A stretch of 64,000 nucleotides of DNA from Acuticoccus yangtzensis (GCF_001927245.1 NZ_MJUX01000001.1:868001-932000); one strand, 5' to 3'. Counted from the first letter of the stretch, positions 1-8,879 are shown. Notes: generated by a model not told the origin, from the sequence alone. Program-made: numbers and translations.

Positions 1-52
1 GCTATGCGCGGCGAGCGGCGCTCACGGTGAGCGGGGCCGCGTCTCTATTTCG

Positions 53-64
53 TCAGTGTACTGA
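53..64. promoter_or_regulatory. Operator-like dyad, upstream copy
   Basis: TCAGTGTACTGA is a dyad (arms TCAGT and ACTGA around GT). Its reverse complement matches 262-273 at 10 of 12 positions, with nine consecutive identical bases (TCAGTGTAC at 53-61, GTACACTGA at 265-273). Two matching dyads about 200 bp apart suggest a dimeric regulator that can loop DNA. The regulator is not identified in the window. Confidence 0.35.
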
Positions 65-243
65 TGAATTGGCCGACTGCAATCGCGGATCGGCCATGCA
101 TTTACGGACGAAGCGGCGATCAACGCGCTATATCGCACATTTTTCGGCATTATTCGGACACACCGGCGCTCATCCGTGCAAAAATTGATCAGAGTGCCCG
201 AAATTTGAATGTCCAAACTTTGATCTTGCTCAATTTTCCGCCG

Positions 244-271
244 TTGACGGCCTCAGATTAGTTTGTACACT
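244..271 (+). promoter_or_regulatory. Candidate sigma70-type promoter of the aspartate dehydrogenase/ABC operon
   Basis: A -35-like TTGACG (244-249) and a -10-like TACACT (266-271) are 16 bp apart, about 115 bp before the first start codon. The -10 overlaps the second operator-like dyad (262-273), so a protein bound there would block polymerase. Box quality and spacing are seen directly. Promoter function is inferred. Confidence 0.45.
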
Positions 272-273
272 GA
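262..273. promoter_or_regulatory. Operator-like dyad overlapping the -10 box
   Basis: TTTGTACACTGA shares 10 of 12 bases with the reverse complement of the dyad at 53-64 and covers the -10-like TACACT. A protein bound here would be expected to repress the operon that starts at 387. Function is inferred from position only. Confidence 0.35.
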
Positions 274-386
274 CGGATATCGACGGGCCGCACCCCGCAC
301 AGCAATCCGCCAGCCGACCAGACCCAGGCGACCCCGCGGACCACACCCCGCATCCACACCGCGAAACGCCGGAGATTCCACGCATC

Positions 387-1214
387 ATGACGCGCCGCGA
401 CCCTTCCCAGCCGATCAAAGTCGCCGTCGCCGGCCTCGGCGCCGTCGGCATGACCGTCGTGCGCGCCATCGCCAGCGGGGACCTGCCGGGCTTCACCCTC
501 GCCGCCGTCTCCGCGCGCGACACCGAAGCCGCCGCCAAGCGCCTCGACGCGCTTGCAGTATCGGTGCCGGTCGTGCCGATCGACGCGCTGGAGCCCTACG
601 CCGACCTCGTCGTCGAAGCCGCGCCCTCCGAGCTCGTCCCGGCCATCGTCACACCATTCCTCAAGGCCGGAAAATCCGCGCTCGTCATCTCCGTCGGCGC
701 GCTTCTCGCCCACGAAGACCTCATCGCCGTGGCGCGTGAGCATGGCGGCCAGATCGTCGTTCCCACCGGCGCGCTCCTGGGGCTCGACGCGGTCACCGCC
801 GCCGCCGAAGGCACCATCCATTCCGTCACCATGGTGACGCGCAAGCCGCCGCGCGGCCTCAAGGGCGCGCCCTACCTGACCGACAACGCCATCTCGGTCG
901 ACGATCTGACCGAGGCCAAGCTCGTCTTCAGCGGCACCGCGCGCGAGGCGGCCAAGGGTTTCCCCGCCAACGTCAACGTCGCCGCCGCGCTCGGCCTCGC
1001 CGGGATCGGCGCCGACAGGACCACCATCGAGATCTGGGCCGACCCGGCGGTCACCCGCAACACGCACACGATCTCGGTGGATTCCGACAGCGCCAGCTTC
1101 ACCCTCGCGATCCAGAACATCCCGTCCGAGAATCCCAAGACCGGACGCATCACGCCGCTCTCCATGCTGGCGGCCCTGCGCAAGATGACGGCGCCCATCC
1201 GCGTCGGCACCTGA
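387..1214 (+). CDS. Aspartate dehydrogenase-like NAD(P)-dependent enzyme
   Basis: 275 residues. The start contains a Rossmann dinucleotide-binding fold (VAVAGLGAVGMTVVRAI, about residues 12-28), followed by the aspartate-dehydrogenase pattern of NadX-type proteins: ISVGALL near 110, VPTGALLGLDAV near 130 and the catalytic-domain segment FPANVNVAAALGLAG near 195-210. The family interconverts L-aspartate and iminoaspartate/oxaloacetate. Some members feed NAD synthesis and others degrade amino acids. No nadA or nadC is nearby. Instead it leads an operon with a NitT/TauT ABC importer 74 bp downstream, which suggests it acts on the imported compound or its product. Family call is firm; substrate is unknown. 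Confidence 0.8.
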   Translation: MTRRDPSQPIKVAVAGLGAVGMTVVRAIASGDLPGFTLAAVSARDTEAAAKRLDALAVSVPVVPIDALEPYADLVVEAAPSELVPAIVTPFLKAGKSALVISVGALLAHEDLIAVAREHGGQIVVPTGALLGLDAVTAAAEGTIHSVTMVTRKPPRGLKGAPYLTDNAISVDDLTEAKLVFSGTAREAAKGFPANVNVAAALGLAGIGADRTTIEIWADPAVTRNTHTISVDSDSASFTLAIQNIPSENPKTGRITPLSMLAALRKMTAPIRVGT

Positions 1215-1288
1215 CGCCGCGCGGCGACGCCGCCATCCCGGCCACGACCTTCCACCTCCCCCGCCCCTCCCGACCCGAGGAACTCACG

Positions 1289-2296
1289 ATGGACTTGAAG
1301 GCCCTCACCGCCCGCTTCGCCGGGCCGCTCACCGCGATCGCCGCCACGGCGAGCTTCGCCGCGCCCGCCGCCGCAATCACCGTCACGGTGGACGCCAGCG
1401 CCGTGCCCGTCTTCGTCGCCGCCGACCGCGGCTTCTTCGGTGACCTCGATGTCGAGGTGTCCCAGGTCGGTTACGCCCAGGTGCAGGCGCTCCTCATCGC
1501 CGGCGAGACCGATATCGGCTGGTTCTCCCCCATCGAGGCGGTCCAGTTCGTCACCGAAGGCTCGGACTTCAAGTACTTCTCCACCGCCGGCGCGCAGAAC
1601 ATGTACAACGGCGTCGTCGTGCGCGCGTCCGAAGGCGAAACGTACAACGACATCACCGACCTGAAGGGCAAGCGCCTCGGCATTCCGGGCTACGGCACCG
1701 GCACCTGGGCAAGCTTCGTCTCCTTCATGAAGGCCTACTACGACATCGACGATCCGCAGGCCGAATTCGAAGTCGTCACCGCCAGCTCCGGCGCCCTCCT
1801 CGCCCTCGTCGAGCGTGAGCAGGTCGACGGCGCGCTGCTCTTCTCCGGCTCCTCCGCCGCCGCCCGGTCGATGGACACGTTCAAAACCATCTTCTCCTTC
1901 ACCGAGGCGATGCAGGAGAACACCGGCCAGCCGCTCGTCATCACCGGCTCCATCGCCACCACCCCGTGGCTGGAAGAGCACGCCGAAGAGGCCGCCCAGT
2001 TCGTCGCCGGACTGGACGCCGCGGTCGAATGGATCATGGCCAACACCGACGCCTTTTCCGAAGGCGGCGAGTACGCCCACCTCGCCGAAGGCGCCGGCTG
2101 GCTCTCCTCCCCGGACACCACGTCCACCGTTCAGGGCCTCATCAAAGAGGGCAAGTGGTACCTGACCTCCGCCACCTACACCCAGGACTGGATCGACGCG
2201 ATCCACGGCCTGGTCGTCGCCGGCGGCACGCTCGAAACCGTCCCGGCCGCAGAGGACGTCTTCCTCGCCCCCGGCACGCTCTCCACGCCCGAGTAA
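1289..2296 (+). CDS. ABC transporter periplasmic substrate-binding protein, NMT1/NitT-TauT type
   Basis: 335 residues with a signal-peptide-like start ending in AAPAAAI near residue 30. The mature part reads as an NMT1/SsuA-type binding protein: VPVFVAADRGFFGDLDVEV, then QALLIAGETDIGW and the conserved LKGKRLGIPGYGTG stretch. It should deliver a small solute to the permeases encoded just after it (22 bp gap). Family members bind sulfonates, nitrate, pyrimidine precursors or aromatic acids, and the sequence alone does not choose. A GAGG motif lies before the ATG. Adjacent to an aspartate-dehydrogenase-like gene, an amino-dicarboxylate or related amine is possible, as inference only. Confidence 0.85.
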   Translation: MDLKALTARFAGPLTAIAATASFAAPAAAITVTVDASAVPVFVAADRGFFGDLDVEVSQVGYAQVQALLIAGETDIGWFSPIEAVQFVTEGSDFKYFSTAGAQNMYNGVVVRASEGETYNDITDLKGKRLGIPGYGTGTWASFVSFMKAYYDIDDPQAEFEVVTASSGALLALVEREQVDGALLFSGSSAAARSMDTFKTIFSFTEAMQENTGQPLVITGSIATTPWLEEHAEEAAQFVAGLDAAVEWIMANTDAFSEGGEYAHLAEGAGWLSSPDTTSTVQGLIKEGKWYLTSATYTQDWIDAIHGLVVAGGTLETVPAAEDVFLAPGTLSTPE

Positions 2297-2318
2297 CCCC
2301 CTTACAAGGCTTGGATTT

Positions 2319-3164
2319 GTGAGCACGTCCGCCGTCCCCACCGACGCCGCCGCGCAGCCGGCACGCCCCGCAAGGCGTGCCCTCCTGCCGCAGAACCCGC
2401 GCGCGCGAAACCTCACCCTCAACGCGCTGCCCGTCCTCGGACTCGTCGCCGTCTGGTGGTTCGTCACGGCCTTCGTGCTCGTCCAGCCGCGGCTCTATCC
2501 GACACCCCTCGCCGTCGCCGGCGAACTCGTGCGCATCCTCTCCGGCGACGGTCCCCTCGGCTCCACCTACGTCCACGCCGCGGCCACCTTCTCGCGGCTC
2601 CTGGTCGCCTGGTCCGGCGCCTTCGTCATCGGCACCGTCCTCGGCGTCATCGGCGGGCGCAACCGCTGGTTCTTCGACTTCTGCGCCAACCCGGTGTGGA
2701 TCGCGATGGCCGTCCCCTCGGTGGTCTGGGTCTACATCTTCCTGGTGCTGTTCGGGATCGACAATCTCGTCCCCATCACCGCGCTCCTGGTGCTCCTCAC
2801 CGCGCCGGTCTTCCTCGGCACCGCCGAGGGCGTGCGCGCCGTCTCGCCCGACATGATCGAGATGTGCGACAGCTACAAGATCGGCCCCATCCGCCGCCTC
2901 TTCCACTTCTACCTGCCGTCGATCGCGCCCTACCTCGTCGCCAATGCGCGCGTCTCCTTCGCGCTCGGCATCCGCATCGTCATCATCGCCGAGGTGATCG
3001 GCCTGCCCAACGGCGTGGGCCTCCTCGTCGGCTACTGGTCCGACTCGCTCTACATGGCGCCGCTGGTCGCCTGGGGCATCATCCTCATGCTCGTCGGCGT
3101 CGCCGTCGACCACCTCGTCTTCGTGCCGCTTCAGCGCCGCATCCGTCAGGAGACGGTCGGCTGA
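2319..3164 (+). CDS. ABC transporter permease, NitT/TauT (SsuC-like), first of two
   Basis: 281 residues, starting at GTG because that codon follows the binding-protein gene closely and no ATG gives a full N-terminus. About six membrane segments follow a 30-residue Ala/Pro-rich cytoplasmic start. The BPD_transp_1 coupling loop that contacts the ATPase is visible around IEMCDSYKIGPIRRLFHFYLPSIAP (stated here by position: roughly residues 185-210). It pairs with the second permease at 3992, giving a heteromeric channel around one ATPase. Substrate unknown. Confidence 0.85.
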   Translation: MSTSAVPTDAAAQPARPARRALLPQNPRARNLTLNALPVLGLVAVWWFVTAFVLVQPRLYPTPLAVAGELVRILSGDGPLGSTYVHAAATFSRLLVAWSGAFVIGTVLGVIGGRNRWFFDFCANPVWIAMAVPSVVWVYIFLVLFGIDNLVPITALLVLLTAPVFLGTAEGVRAVSPDMIEMCDSYKIGPIRRLFHFYLPSIAPYLVANARVSFALGIRIVIIAEVIGLPNGVGLLVGYWSDSLYMAPLVAWGIILMLVGVAVDHLVFVPLQRRIRQETVG

Positions 3165-3200
3165 CCCGCCGGCCTCCCTCTTTCACACGTTAGGCCGACC

Positions 3201-3992
3201 ATGACCGTCAAAGTGTCGCTCAGAGACCTTCACCTCGCGTTCCCGGGCCGGGACGGTGCGGGCGACAAGGTGATCTACGAAAACCTCAACCTCGACATCG
3301 ACGAGGGGAGCTTCACCGTGCTCCTCGGCCCGTCGGGCTGCGGCAAGTCCACCCTCCTCAACATCACCAACGGGCTGTTGAAGCCCACCTCCGCGTCCGG
3401 CATCATCGTCGACGGCAACGACCTGCGCGACCAGCCGGAGATGAGCCGCAAGATGGCCTACGTCTTCCAGGGCGCGCGGCTGCTGCGGTGGAAGACGCTG
3501 GCCCAGAACGCCGAATTCGGCCTCGCCGGGCTCAACGTTCAACCGAAGGAGAAGTGGCAGGGGCTGATGGAGAAATACTTCTCCGCCGTCGGCCTCAAGG
3601 ACTACATGAACCACTACCCGCACCAGGTGTCGGGCGGCATGCAGCAGCGCGCGTCCATCGTGCGGGCCTGGGTCAACGAGCCGGAAATCCTGCTCATGGA
3701 CGAACCCTTCAGCCATCTCGACGAGATCACCGCCGCCACCATGCGGCGCATCCTCATCGACCTGTGGCGCCAGGACGAGACGCGCCGCACCATCATCTTC
3801 GTCACCCACGACATCGCCGAGGCCGCGCAGATGGCGTCCGACATCGTCATGCTGACGCCGGCCCCCTCCTCCATCTGCTACCGCCGCAAGGTCGACATGC
3901 CCTGGCCGCGCGCGATGGAATCGGACGAGGTGATCGACCTGGAGAAAGAGCTGCGCCGCGCCTTCTCCGAAAAGGCCGGGATCCGCTTCTGA
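3201..3992 (+). CDS. ABC transporter ATP-binding protein, NitT/TauT type
   Basis: 263 residues. Walker A GPSGCGKST (about 43-51), signature VSGGMQQR, Walker B ILLMDEPF and the H-loop FVTHDIAEA are all present, so the ATPase should be active. It energises the importer built from the permeases on either side. Its stop codon overlaps the ATG of the next permease in an ATGA arrangement, indicating translational coupling. Confidence 0.9.
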   Translation: MTVKVSLRDLHLAFPGRDGAGDKVIYENLNLDIDEGSFTVLLGPSGCGKSTLLNITNGLLKPTSASGIIVDGNDLRDQPEMSRKMAYVFQGARLLRWKTLAQNAEFGLAGLNVQPKEKWQGLMEKYFSAVGLKDYMNHYPHQVSGGMQQRASIVRAWVNEPEILLMDEPFSHLDEITAATMRRILIDLWRQDETRRTIIFVTHDIAEAAQMASDIVMLTPAPSSICYRRKVDMPWPRAMESDEVIDLEKELRRAFSEKAGIRF

Positions 3993-4741
3993 TGACGGCC
4001 TCGATGCGCCTCAAGGAATATTCCGCGCAGCTCGCCTCGCTGGTGCTGATCATCCTCGGATGGGAGATCGCCGCCCAGACGATGAACACCAACGCGCTGC
4101 CGCCGGCCTCCACCGTGTTCGCCACCCTCGGCGGCCTCGTGGCGGACGGCGACGCGTTCGGCCCGCTCTTCTCCACGCTCCTGCGCACCGTGCTCGGCTT
4201 TGCCCTCGGCTTCCTCCTCGGCACCGCCTACGGCATATTCGCCGCCACCTTCAAAACCTTCGACGAGCTGACGAAGTGGCTGATCCAAATCGCCATCTTC
4301 ACGCCCACGCTCATCCTCATCTTCCTCTTCCTGGTGGCGATCGGGCGGACCAACTTCACCGTCATCATCCTCATCGCCCTCGTGGTGATGCCGATGATCG
4401 GCACCTATATCCGCGACGCGCTGAAGGACTTCGACCCGGACCTCGAAGGGATGGCCGTCTCCTACAAGGTGCCGCTCCACCAGCGGGTGACGGGCATGTA
4501 CCTGCCCTTCCTCATCCCGCCGATGCTGGCGGCCGGGCGCATCGGCTTCACGCTGTCCTGGAAGGTCGCGTTCCTGGCCGAGATCTTCGGCTTTCCCAAC
4601 GGCCTCGGCTGGCAGGTGCGCCAGACCTACCAGATCTACAACGTCGCCGGACTGCTGGCGTGGCTGTGCCTCTTCATCATCACGCTCATCGCCATCGAGC
4701 AGTTGATGCGCTTCGTCGAGCGCCGCGTCGTCACATGGTAG
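3992..4741 (+). CDS. ABC transporter permease, NitT/TauT type, second of two
   Basis: 249 residues; the ATG overlaps the stop of the ATPase gene (ATGA). It is an SsuC-like six-helix permease with the EAA-type loop LEGMAVSYKVPLHQR near residue 150. Only about one in three positions looks shared with the first permease by eye, so this is not a recent duplication but a true heterodimer partner. It is the last gene of the operon; a GC-rich hairpin follows at 4756. Confidence 0.85.
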   Translation: MTASMRLKEYSAQLASLVLIILGWEIAAQTMNTNALPPASTVFATLGGLVADGDAFGPLFSTLLRTVLGFALGFLLGTAYGIFAATFKTFDELTKWLIQIAIFTPTLILIFLFLVAIGRTNFTVIILIALVVMPMIGTYIRDALKDFDPDLEGMAVSYKVPLHQRVTGMYLPFLIPPMLAAGRIGFTLSWKVAFLAEIFGFPNGLGWQVRQTYQIYNVAGLLAWLCLFIITLIAIEQLMRFVERRVVTW

Positions 4742-4755
4742 GGAAAACCGCCCCC

Positions 4756-4779
4756 GGCGGGGCGCCCGTCCGCCCCGCC
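4756..4779 (+). terminator. GC-rich hairpin at the operon end
   Basis: Perfect 9-bp stem GGCGGGGCG / CGCCCCGCC with a 6-nt loop, 14 bp after the stop of the last permease. No T-run follows, so it is either a factor-assisted terminator or a 3' mRNA stabiliser. Confidence 0.4.
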
Positions 4780-4887
4780 CCCTCGACCCGGACGGCCCCA
4801 GGTGGTCAAAGTCCCCCCGGACCGTGAGGCGCCGCGCCGCCCGGTCCTGAAACTGAAGGCAAGTGGGATCGGGCGACTGGGATCGGG

Positions 4888-5913
4888 ATGGCGACCTTCT
4901 ACATTCACGCCGGCTACGGGAAATGCGGCTCCACGGCGATCCAGCGGTGGCTGCAAAATGCCGGCGCCTCGCTGCGCAAGGACGGCGCCTTCAACTGCGG
5001 CACCGGCCTGCAGCACTGCCCTGAGGCCCCCTTCGGCACCGTGCCCGAGATGATCCGCGCCATCCGCACCGACCCGGACGCCGCCGCGCGCGACATCGGC
5101 GCAGCGCTCGCCGCCGCGGGCGAGCGCCACTCCATCGTCATCTGGTCCTGCGAGGCGCTGCAGCTTCGCCACCGCCTGCTCGCCCCCATCATCGCCGAGC
5201 TGATGACCCGGCACGAGGTCAAGGTCGTCCTCTATCTGCGCAACCATGTGGCGTGGCTGCTGTCGGCCTATGCGCAATGGGGCATCAAGCACCCGACCTC
5301 GCGCCACAAGACCGCGCCCCACGCCGTCAGCTTCGCCGAGTTCGTGGAATCGCGGCGGCAGGACCTCGACTATGCCGGCGCCATCGCCGGGTGGGAGCGC
5401 ACCGGCGCCACCGTCCTCCCCCGCTCCTACGACGCCGCGCCGGATGTGGTGGACGACTTCATCGCCCTCGCCGGCCTCTCCGGCTCCAGCGACGGCGGGC
5501 GCGCCAACCCGCCGATGCAGCCCACCACTCTTGCGCTCTTGAAGGGCATCCAGAGCGTGCGCAAGGCCCCCGTCGGCATCGCCAGCTTCGAGAAGATGCT
5601 GCGCCGCTCAGCGCTCAGCCCCGGCGCCATCGAGACCACCTCGCTGGACCTCCTTCCCGAAGCGGACGTCGACCTCGCCGCCCTCCACGCCTCGTTCCAG
5701 GGCGAGCGCGACGCCTTGCGCACCCGCTACGGCCTCGACCTGACGGACAGCGCCCCGCGCAACCCCCTCACCCGCCCCTCCGGCACCAACGACGACGTCG
5801 TCGCCGTCCTCTCCCTCATCTGCCAGACCCTGCACGAGCGCGTGGAAACCCTGGAGGCCCGCCTCGCCACTCTGGAGGCCGAGCGCAAGGCCGCCCCCAC
5901 CGCCGAAGATTGA
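4888..5913 (+). CDS. Sulfotransferase-like protein (PAPS-dependent fold)
   Basis: 341 residues. The N-terminus FYIHAGYGKCGSTAIQRWL (about 4-22) matches the sulfotransferase 5'-phosphosulfate-binding loop (HxGxxKTGTT-like). A later stretch VVLYLRNHVAWLLSAYAQW resembles the 3'-phosphate-binding segment (R...S). The last ~40 residues form a short coiled coil rich in Leu/Glu (HERVETLEARLATLEAERK). It should transfer sulfate to a carbohydrate or other cell-surface acceptor. The next gene, 182 bp on, is a GT61-like glycosyltransferase, which fits a surface-glycan role. The acceptor is unknown and the coiled coil suggests self-association. Confidence 0.65.
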   Translation: MATFYIHAGYGKCGSTAIQRWLQNAGASLRKDGAFNCGTGLQHCPEAPFGTVPEMIRAIRTDPDAAARDIGAALAAAGERHSIVIWSCEALQLRHRLLAPIIAELMTRHEVKVVLYLRNHVAWLLSAYAQWGIKHPTSRHKTAPHAVSFAEFVESRRQDLDYAGAIAGWERTGATVLPRSYDAAPDVVDDFIALAGLSGSSDGGRANPPMQPTTLALLKGIQSVRKAPVGIASFEKMLRRSALSPGAIETTSLDLLPEADVDLAALHASFQGERDALRTRYGLDLTDSAPRNPLTRPSGTNDDVVAVLSLICQTLHERVETLEARLATLEAERKAAPTAED

Positions 5914-6095
5914 CGCCGCCCACATCCGCCCCTCCCGGCCGCCGCCACCATCCGGTCCGCCCCGCCCCCGGCCCGCGCCCCGGCGGGTTCCGGTGGGGTG
6001 AGAGGCGGCCGCGTCGGGGTGCGCTTGAACCGGCCGGCTCTTTGGCGCATGTCAACCGCGCCGGGCCGTCGTCCGGCGGCTTGAAAGGTGTCCCC

Positions 6096-7484
6096 TTGCC
6101 CGCACCCCTGTCAGACGCCCCGTCCGCAGCAATGCCCGCCGACGCACGTCGTGACTTCGTCGCCCTGGTCGAAGCGGCGCTGGCCAAAAGCGTGCGGCGC
6201 ATCGCCTTCGCCGATTTCGCCCGCGCGGGCCGCGAGATGGGCGTCCTCACCCCGCAGGAAATCACTGCCTGCCAGCGTGGCTCCAAGCTGCCGGACTGGA
6301 CCCTCGCCGCCCTCGGCCCCGCCCAGGACGTCACCACGGCGGACGGTCTCGCCCGAACCGACAGCATCCGCGAGCCCTTCGGCCCCGACAGCCCACCCGC
6401 TCACGCCGTCATCGCCCCTGCCGCCATCGCCCCCGCCATGACTGCCCCCGCAGCGGCCGTCGCAGCGCCGCCTGTCGCATCGACCACCGCCGCAGCGCCG
6501 CCCGTAGCGCCCGCGGACGCGGCGCCTGACACCGCGCCTCCCGCCGCCGCCACGGCGCCCGCCGCAGCCTCTCGCGCTCTCCCCCGACCCGCCGTCGCCT
6601 CCCACGGCGGACCGCTGCGCCTTTCGGTCCACAACCACAACCGCCTCGCTTTGGCGGGCGATGCCGTCGTCCCCGCCCTCTCCAACCCGCGGGCACACTG
6701 GCTCATCCCCCGCGTGCGCGCCGCGGAGGGCGTGCCGCACCTCACCGGCCACACCATCGACGCCGTGGTGGAAGGCGGCCCGCTCTTCTCCCACTTCCTG
6801 TTCGACGCTGTCCCCAAACTCCTCGCCCTGCGTCAGCGGCTCGACCCCGCCCGCGCGGACCACATCCTCTTCACCTCCCTGCGCAGCCCGTTCCACACCG
6901 AAACGCTGGAGCGCCTCGGCATCGACCCCGCCCGCTGCCTCACGCGCGAGGAACATGGGGCCCTCTTCGACGTCGAGCGCGTCACATGGGTTCGCCCGCT
7001 GCGGCGCGGCGGCAAGACGTCCGCCGGGCTCTACGAGGCGGTGCGCACCCTGTTCGGGGCCGACACGGCGACAGGCGGCCCCCGCCGCATCTACATTTCG
7101 CGCGGCAAGGCCAAACGCCGCCGCCTCCTCAACGAGGCCGACATGCTTCCCGCCCTCGCCCGCCACGGCTACGAGGTGGTCAATTTCGAGGATCACGGCG
7201 TTGCCGGCGCGGCGCGGCTTCTCGCCGGGGCCGAGCATATCGTCGGCCTCCACGGGGCGGGCTTCGCCAACATGGTCTTCGCGCCGGCCACCTGCCGCGT
7301 CACCGAACTCCACGGCCCCCACTGCAGCGCCGAATATCGCGATATCGCCGCAATCCGCGGCATGCCCTACGACCGGCTGGACTGCGGCCGAGGCGGGCAC
7401 GACTTCGCCGGCGACAGCTTCGCCATGAGCTACAGCGACGTCACCGTCGACCCCGCGGCCTTCGCCGCCCTGCTGCTGCCCTGA
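6096..7484 (+). CDS. Glycosyltransferase family 61 (DUF563)-like protein
   Basis: 462 residues from TTG 6096, chosen because GAAAGG (6083-6088) sits 7 bp upstream; ATG 6132 is the alternative. A small helical N-terminal module (about 15-80) is followed by an Ala/Pro-rich linker (about 105-170). The catalytic region then has VVEGGPLFSHFLFDAVPKL, RRIYISRGKAKRRRLLNE and the typical GT61 end IVGLHGAGFANMVFAP. Members add pentose or hexose residues to glycans. No polysaccharide polymerase or export genes are in the window. With the preceding sulfotransferase it may modify a surface polymer. Acceptor and donor unknown. Confidence 0.75.
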   Translation: MPAPLSDAPSAAMPADARRDFVALVEAALAKSVRRIAFADFARAGREMGVLTPQEITACQRGSKLPDWTLAALGPAQDVTTADGLARTDSIREPFGPDSPPAHAVIAPAAIAPAMTAPAAAVAAPPVASTTAAAPPVAPADAAPDTAPPAAATAPAAASRALPRPAVASHGGPLRLSVHNHNRLALAGDAVVPALSNPRAHWLIPRVRAAEGVPHLTGHTIDAVVEGGPLFSHFLFDAVPKLLALRQRLDPARADHILFTSLRSPFHTETLERLGIDPARCLTREEHGALFDVERVTWVRPLRRGGKTSAGLYEAVRTLFGADTATGGPRRIYISRGKAKRRRLLNEADMLPALARHGYEVVNFEDHGVAGAARLLAGAEHIVGLHGAGFANMVFAPATCRVTELHGPHCSAEYRDIAAIRGMPYDRLDCGRGGHDFAGDSFAMSYSDVTVDPAAFAALLLP

Positions 7485-7667
7485 CACGCTCCCGGCCCAG
7501 CGCGGCCCGTGAGGCGGAAGAACACGCCGGCGCCACGACCGCCGACGGGGCACCGGCCATTCGGACCCCGCCCGCCCCGCGCAGAGCCGAGCCCGTCGCC
7601 CCTCAACGCCCCACTCTCCGGCGCAGACGAGGCCCGATATCACGTCCCGATGCGTCGCAAGACGGGC

Positions 7668-8408
7668 TCAGCCGGCCGGCATCCACCCCGTGCGCGTGAC
7701 GTGCGCGATATCGGCCCGGCCATGGCGCTCCGCCTGCCGCGCCGCCGCCTCGTGGTCGTAGGGAACGGTGCGCAGCTCCACCCGCCAGCGCCCGCCGCGC
7801 CGCTCCAGCAGCGCATAGCGCGCATCGGGCGAGCCGGCCTCCATCACATGCGGCGCCGGCTCGTCGTCCGCATAGCCCGGCATTCCGACGCTGCCGGGAT
7901 TGACCACCAGCACACCGTCCACCATGACCGCGCGCGCCACATGGGTGTGGCCGCACAGGACCAGCCCCGCATCGCCGATGCCCTTCAGACGACCGCGGAT
8001 CGCGTCGCGCCCGGCAAGGCGCGTGCGGCCGGCACTCACGTCCTCCAACAAATAGGTGGTGTCGCCGCCGGTCGGACTGCCGTGACAGGCGAAGATCGCC
8101 CCGCCGTCCAGCACCAGCGTCGCCGGCAATGCGGCCATCCAGGCCAGATGAGCCGGCGTCAGCGCCGCGCGGGCGACGACGTCGGACGCGCCCTGTCCGC
8201 CCGCCAGAACCTGCCGCTCATGGTTGCCGGCAAGGGTCGCCGCGGCGAGCGCCATCTGCACGTCGGCCGCGCCCGCCGGATCATAAGGGCCCGACACCAG
8301 GTCGCCGAGATTGACCACGAGATCGGGCGCCGCGGCGGCGATGTCGGCCAGCACCGCGTCGAGGGCGATCAGATTTCCATGAACATCGGCAAGGACGGCG
8401 ACACGCAT
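7668..8408 (-). CDS. Calcineurin-like metallophosphoesterase
   Basis: 246 residues starting at MRVAVLADVHGN; an in-frame upstream ATG would put 14 residues before the first metal motif, so the shorter start is preferred. All five blocks of the family are present: DVHGN (8-12), GDLVSGP, GNHE, CHGS and GHTH. The enzyme should bind two metal ions and cleave a phosphoester, resembling YfcE/MJ0936-type phosphodiesterases. A GHTHVARAV...NPGSVG ending is typical. It is convergent with the GT61 gene and unrelated by context; natural substrate unknown. Confidence 0.85.
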   Translation of the reverse strand: MRVAVLADVHGNLIALDAVLADIAAAAPDLVVNLGDLVSGPYDPAGAADVQMALAAATLAGNHERQVLAGGQGASDVVARAALTPAHLAWMAALPATLVLDGGAIFACHGSPTGGDTTYLLEDVSAGRTRLAGRDAIRGRLKGIGDAGLVLCGHTHVARAVMVDGVLVVNPGSVGMPGYADDEPAPHVMEAGSPDARYALLERRGGRWRVELRTVPYDHEAAARQAERHGRADIAHVTRTGWMPAG

Positions 8409-8561
8409 GGGCGAAGCATAGAACCCGTCGCGAAGGCGGCAAAGAGGCAAACGAGCGTTTCGCGCCCCCGGCGACGGACCTCACCGCGTGGTGCGCGATG
8501 GCGCCGCCCCCTCAGCCTCTCCCTCAGCCGCCGGCCGGGGCTGCGGCGCGCGCGGCCTGCC

Positions 8562-8879
8562 TCAGTGGACGAGGCCGTAGAGGAGGTCGCCCTTGGTCAG
8601 CGCCGCCGAACCGGGGCCGTCCTGCGGCGCGTCGCCCGCATCTTCGGACAGAAGGTTCTGCTCCGACACGTAGGCGACGGACTCGACGCCGTTGTCGTCC
8701 ACCCTCAAGCGGTAAAAGGGCTGGTCCCGGTGCGGGCGACGGTCCTTGGGGATCGCCTGGTACCACTCTTCCGTATCGGCAAAGACCGGATCCACGTCGA
8801 CCACCATGCCCACGAAGTCATAATGACGGTGGCGCACCAACTGGCCGATGTTGAACTTGGCTTCTTTGACGATGATCAT
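8562..8879 (-). CDS. hspQ: Heat shock protein HspQ (YccV-like)
   Basis: 105 residues from ATG 8879, the usual family length. FNIGQLVRHRHYDFVGMVVDVDP and WYQAIPKDRRP followed by QPFYRLRVDD are the conserved HspQ/DUF525 blocks. In enterobacteria HspQ binds hemimethylated oriC and acts as a specificity-enhancing factor for Lon protease. An in-frame ATG 15 bp earlier (8894) is possible; neither has a strong ribosome site. It sits alone between the phosphoesterase and the histidine kinase. Confidence 0.85.
   Translation of the reverse strand: MIIVKEAKFNIGQLVRHRHYDFVGMVVDVDPVFADTEEWYQAIPKDRRPHRDQPFYRLRVDDNGVESVAYVSEQNLLSEDAGDAPQDGPGSAALTKGDLLYGLVH

Larger units (their letters stand above)
1..386. 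other. Upstream non-coding region, 386 bp, with promoter and repeated dyads
   Basis: No convincing gene lies here; the short open frames lack ribosome sites and family resemblance. The stretch is more AT-rich than the genes downstream. It holds a candidate promoter (244-271) and two related dyads (53-64 and 262-273), described separately. It probably serves the operon starting at 387, and perhaps a divergent gene off the left edge. Confidence 0.6.

Noticed and set aside
5253-6095. A long in-frame upstream extension of the GT61-like gene over the sulfotransferase gene
   Set aside because: It runs antiphase through a well-supported gene and reads as Arg/Pro-rich noise. The TTG at 6096 with GAAAGG explains the true start.
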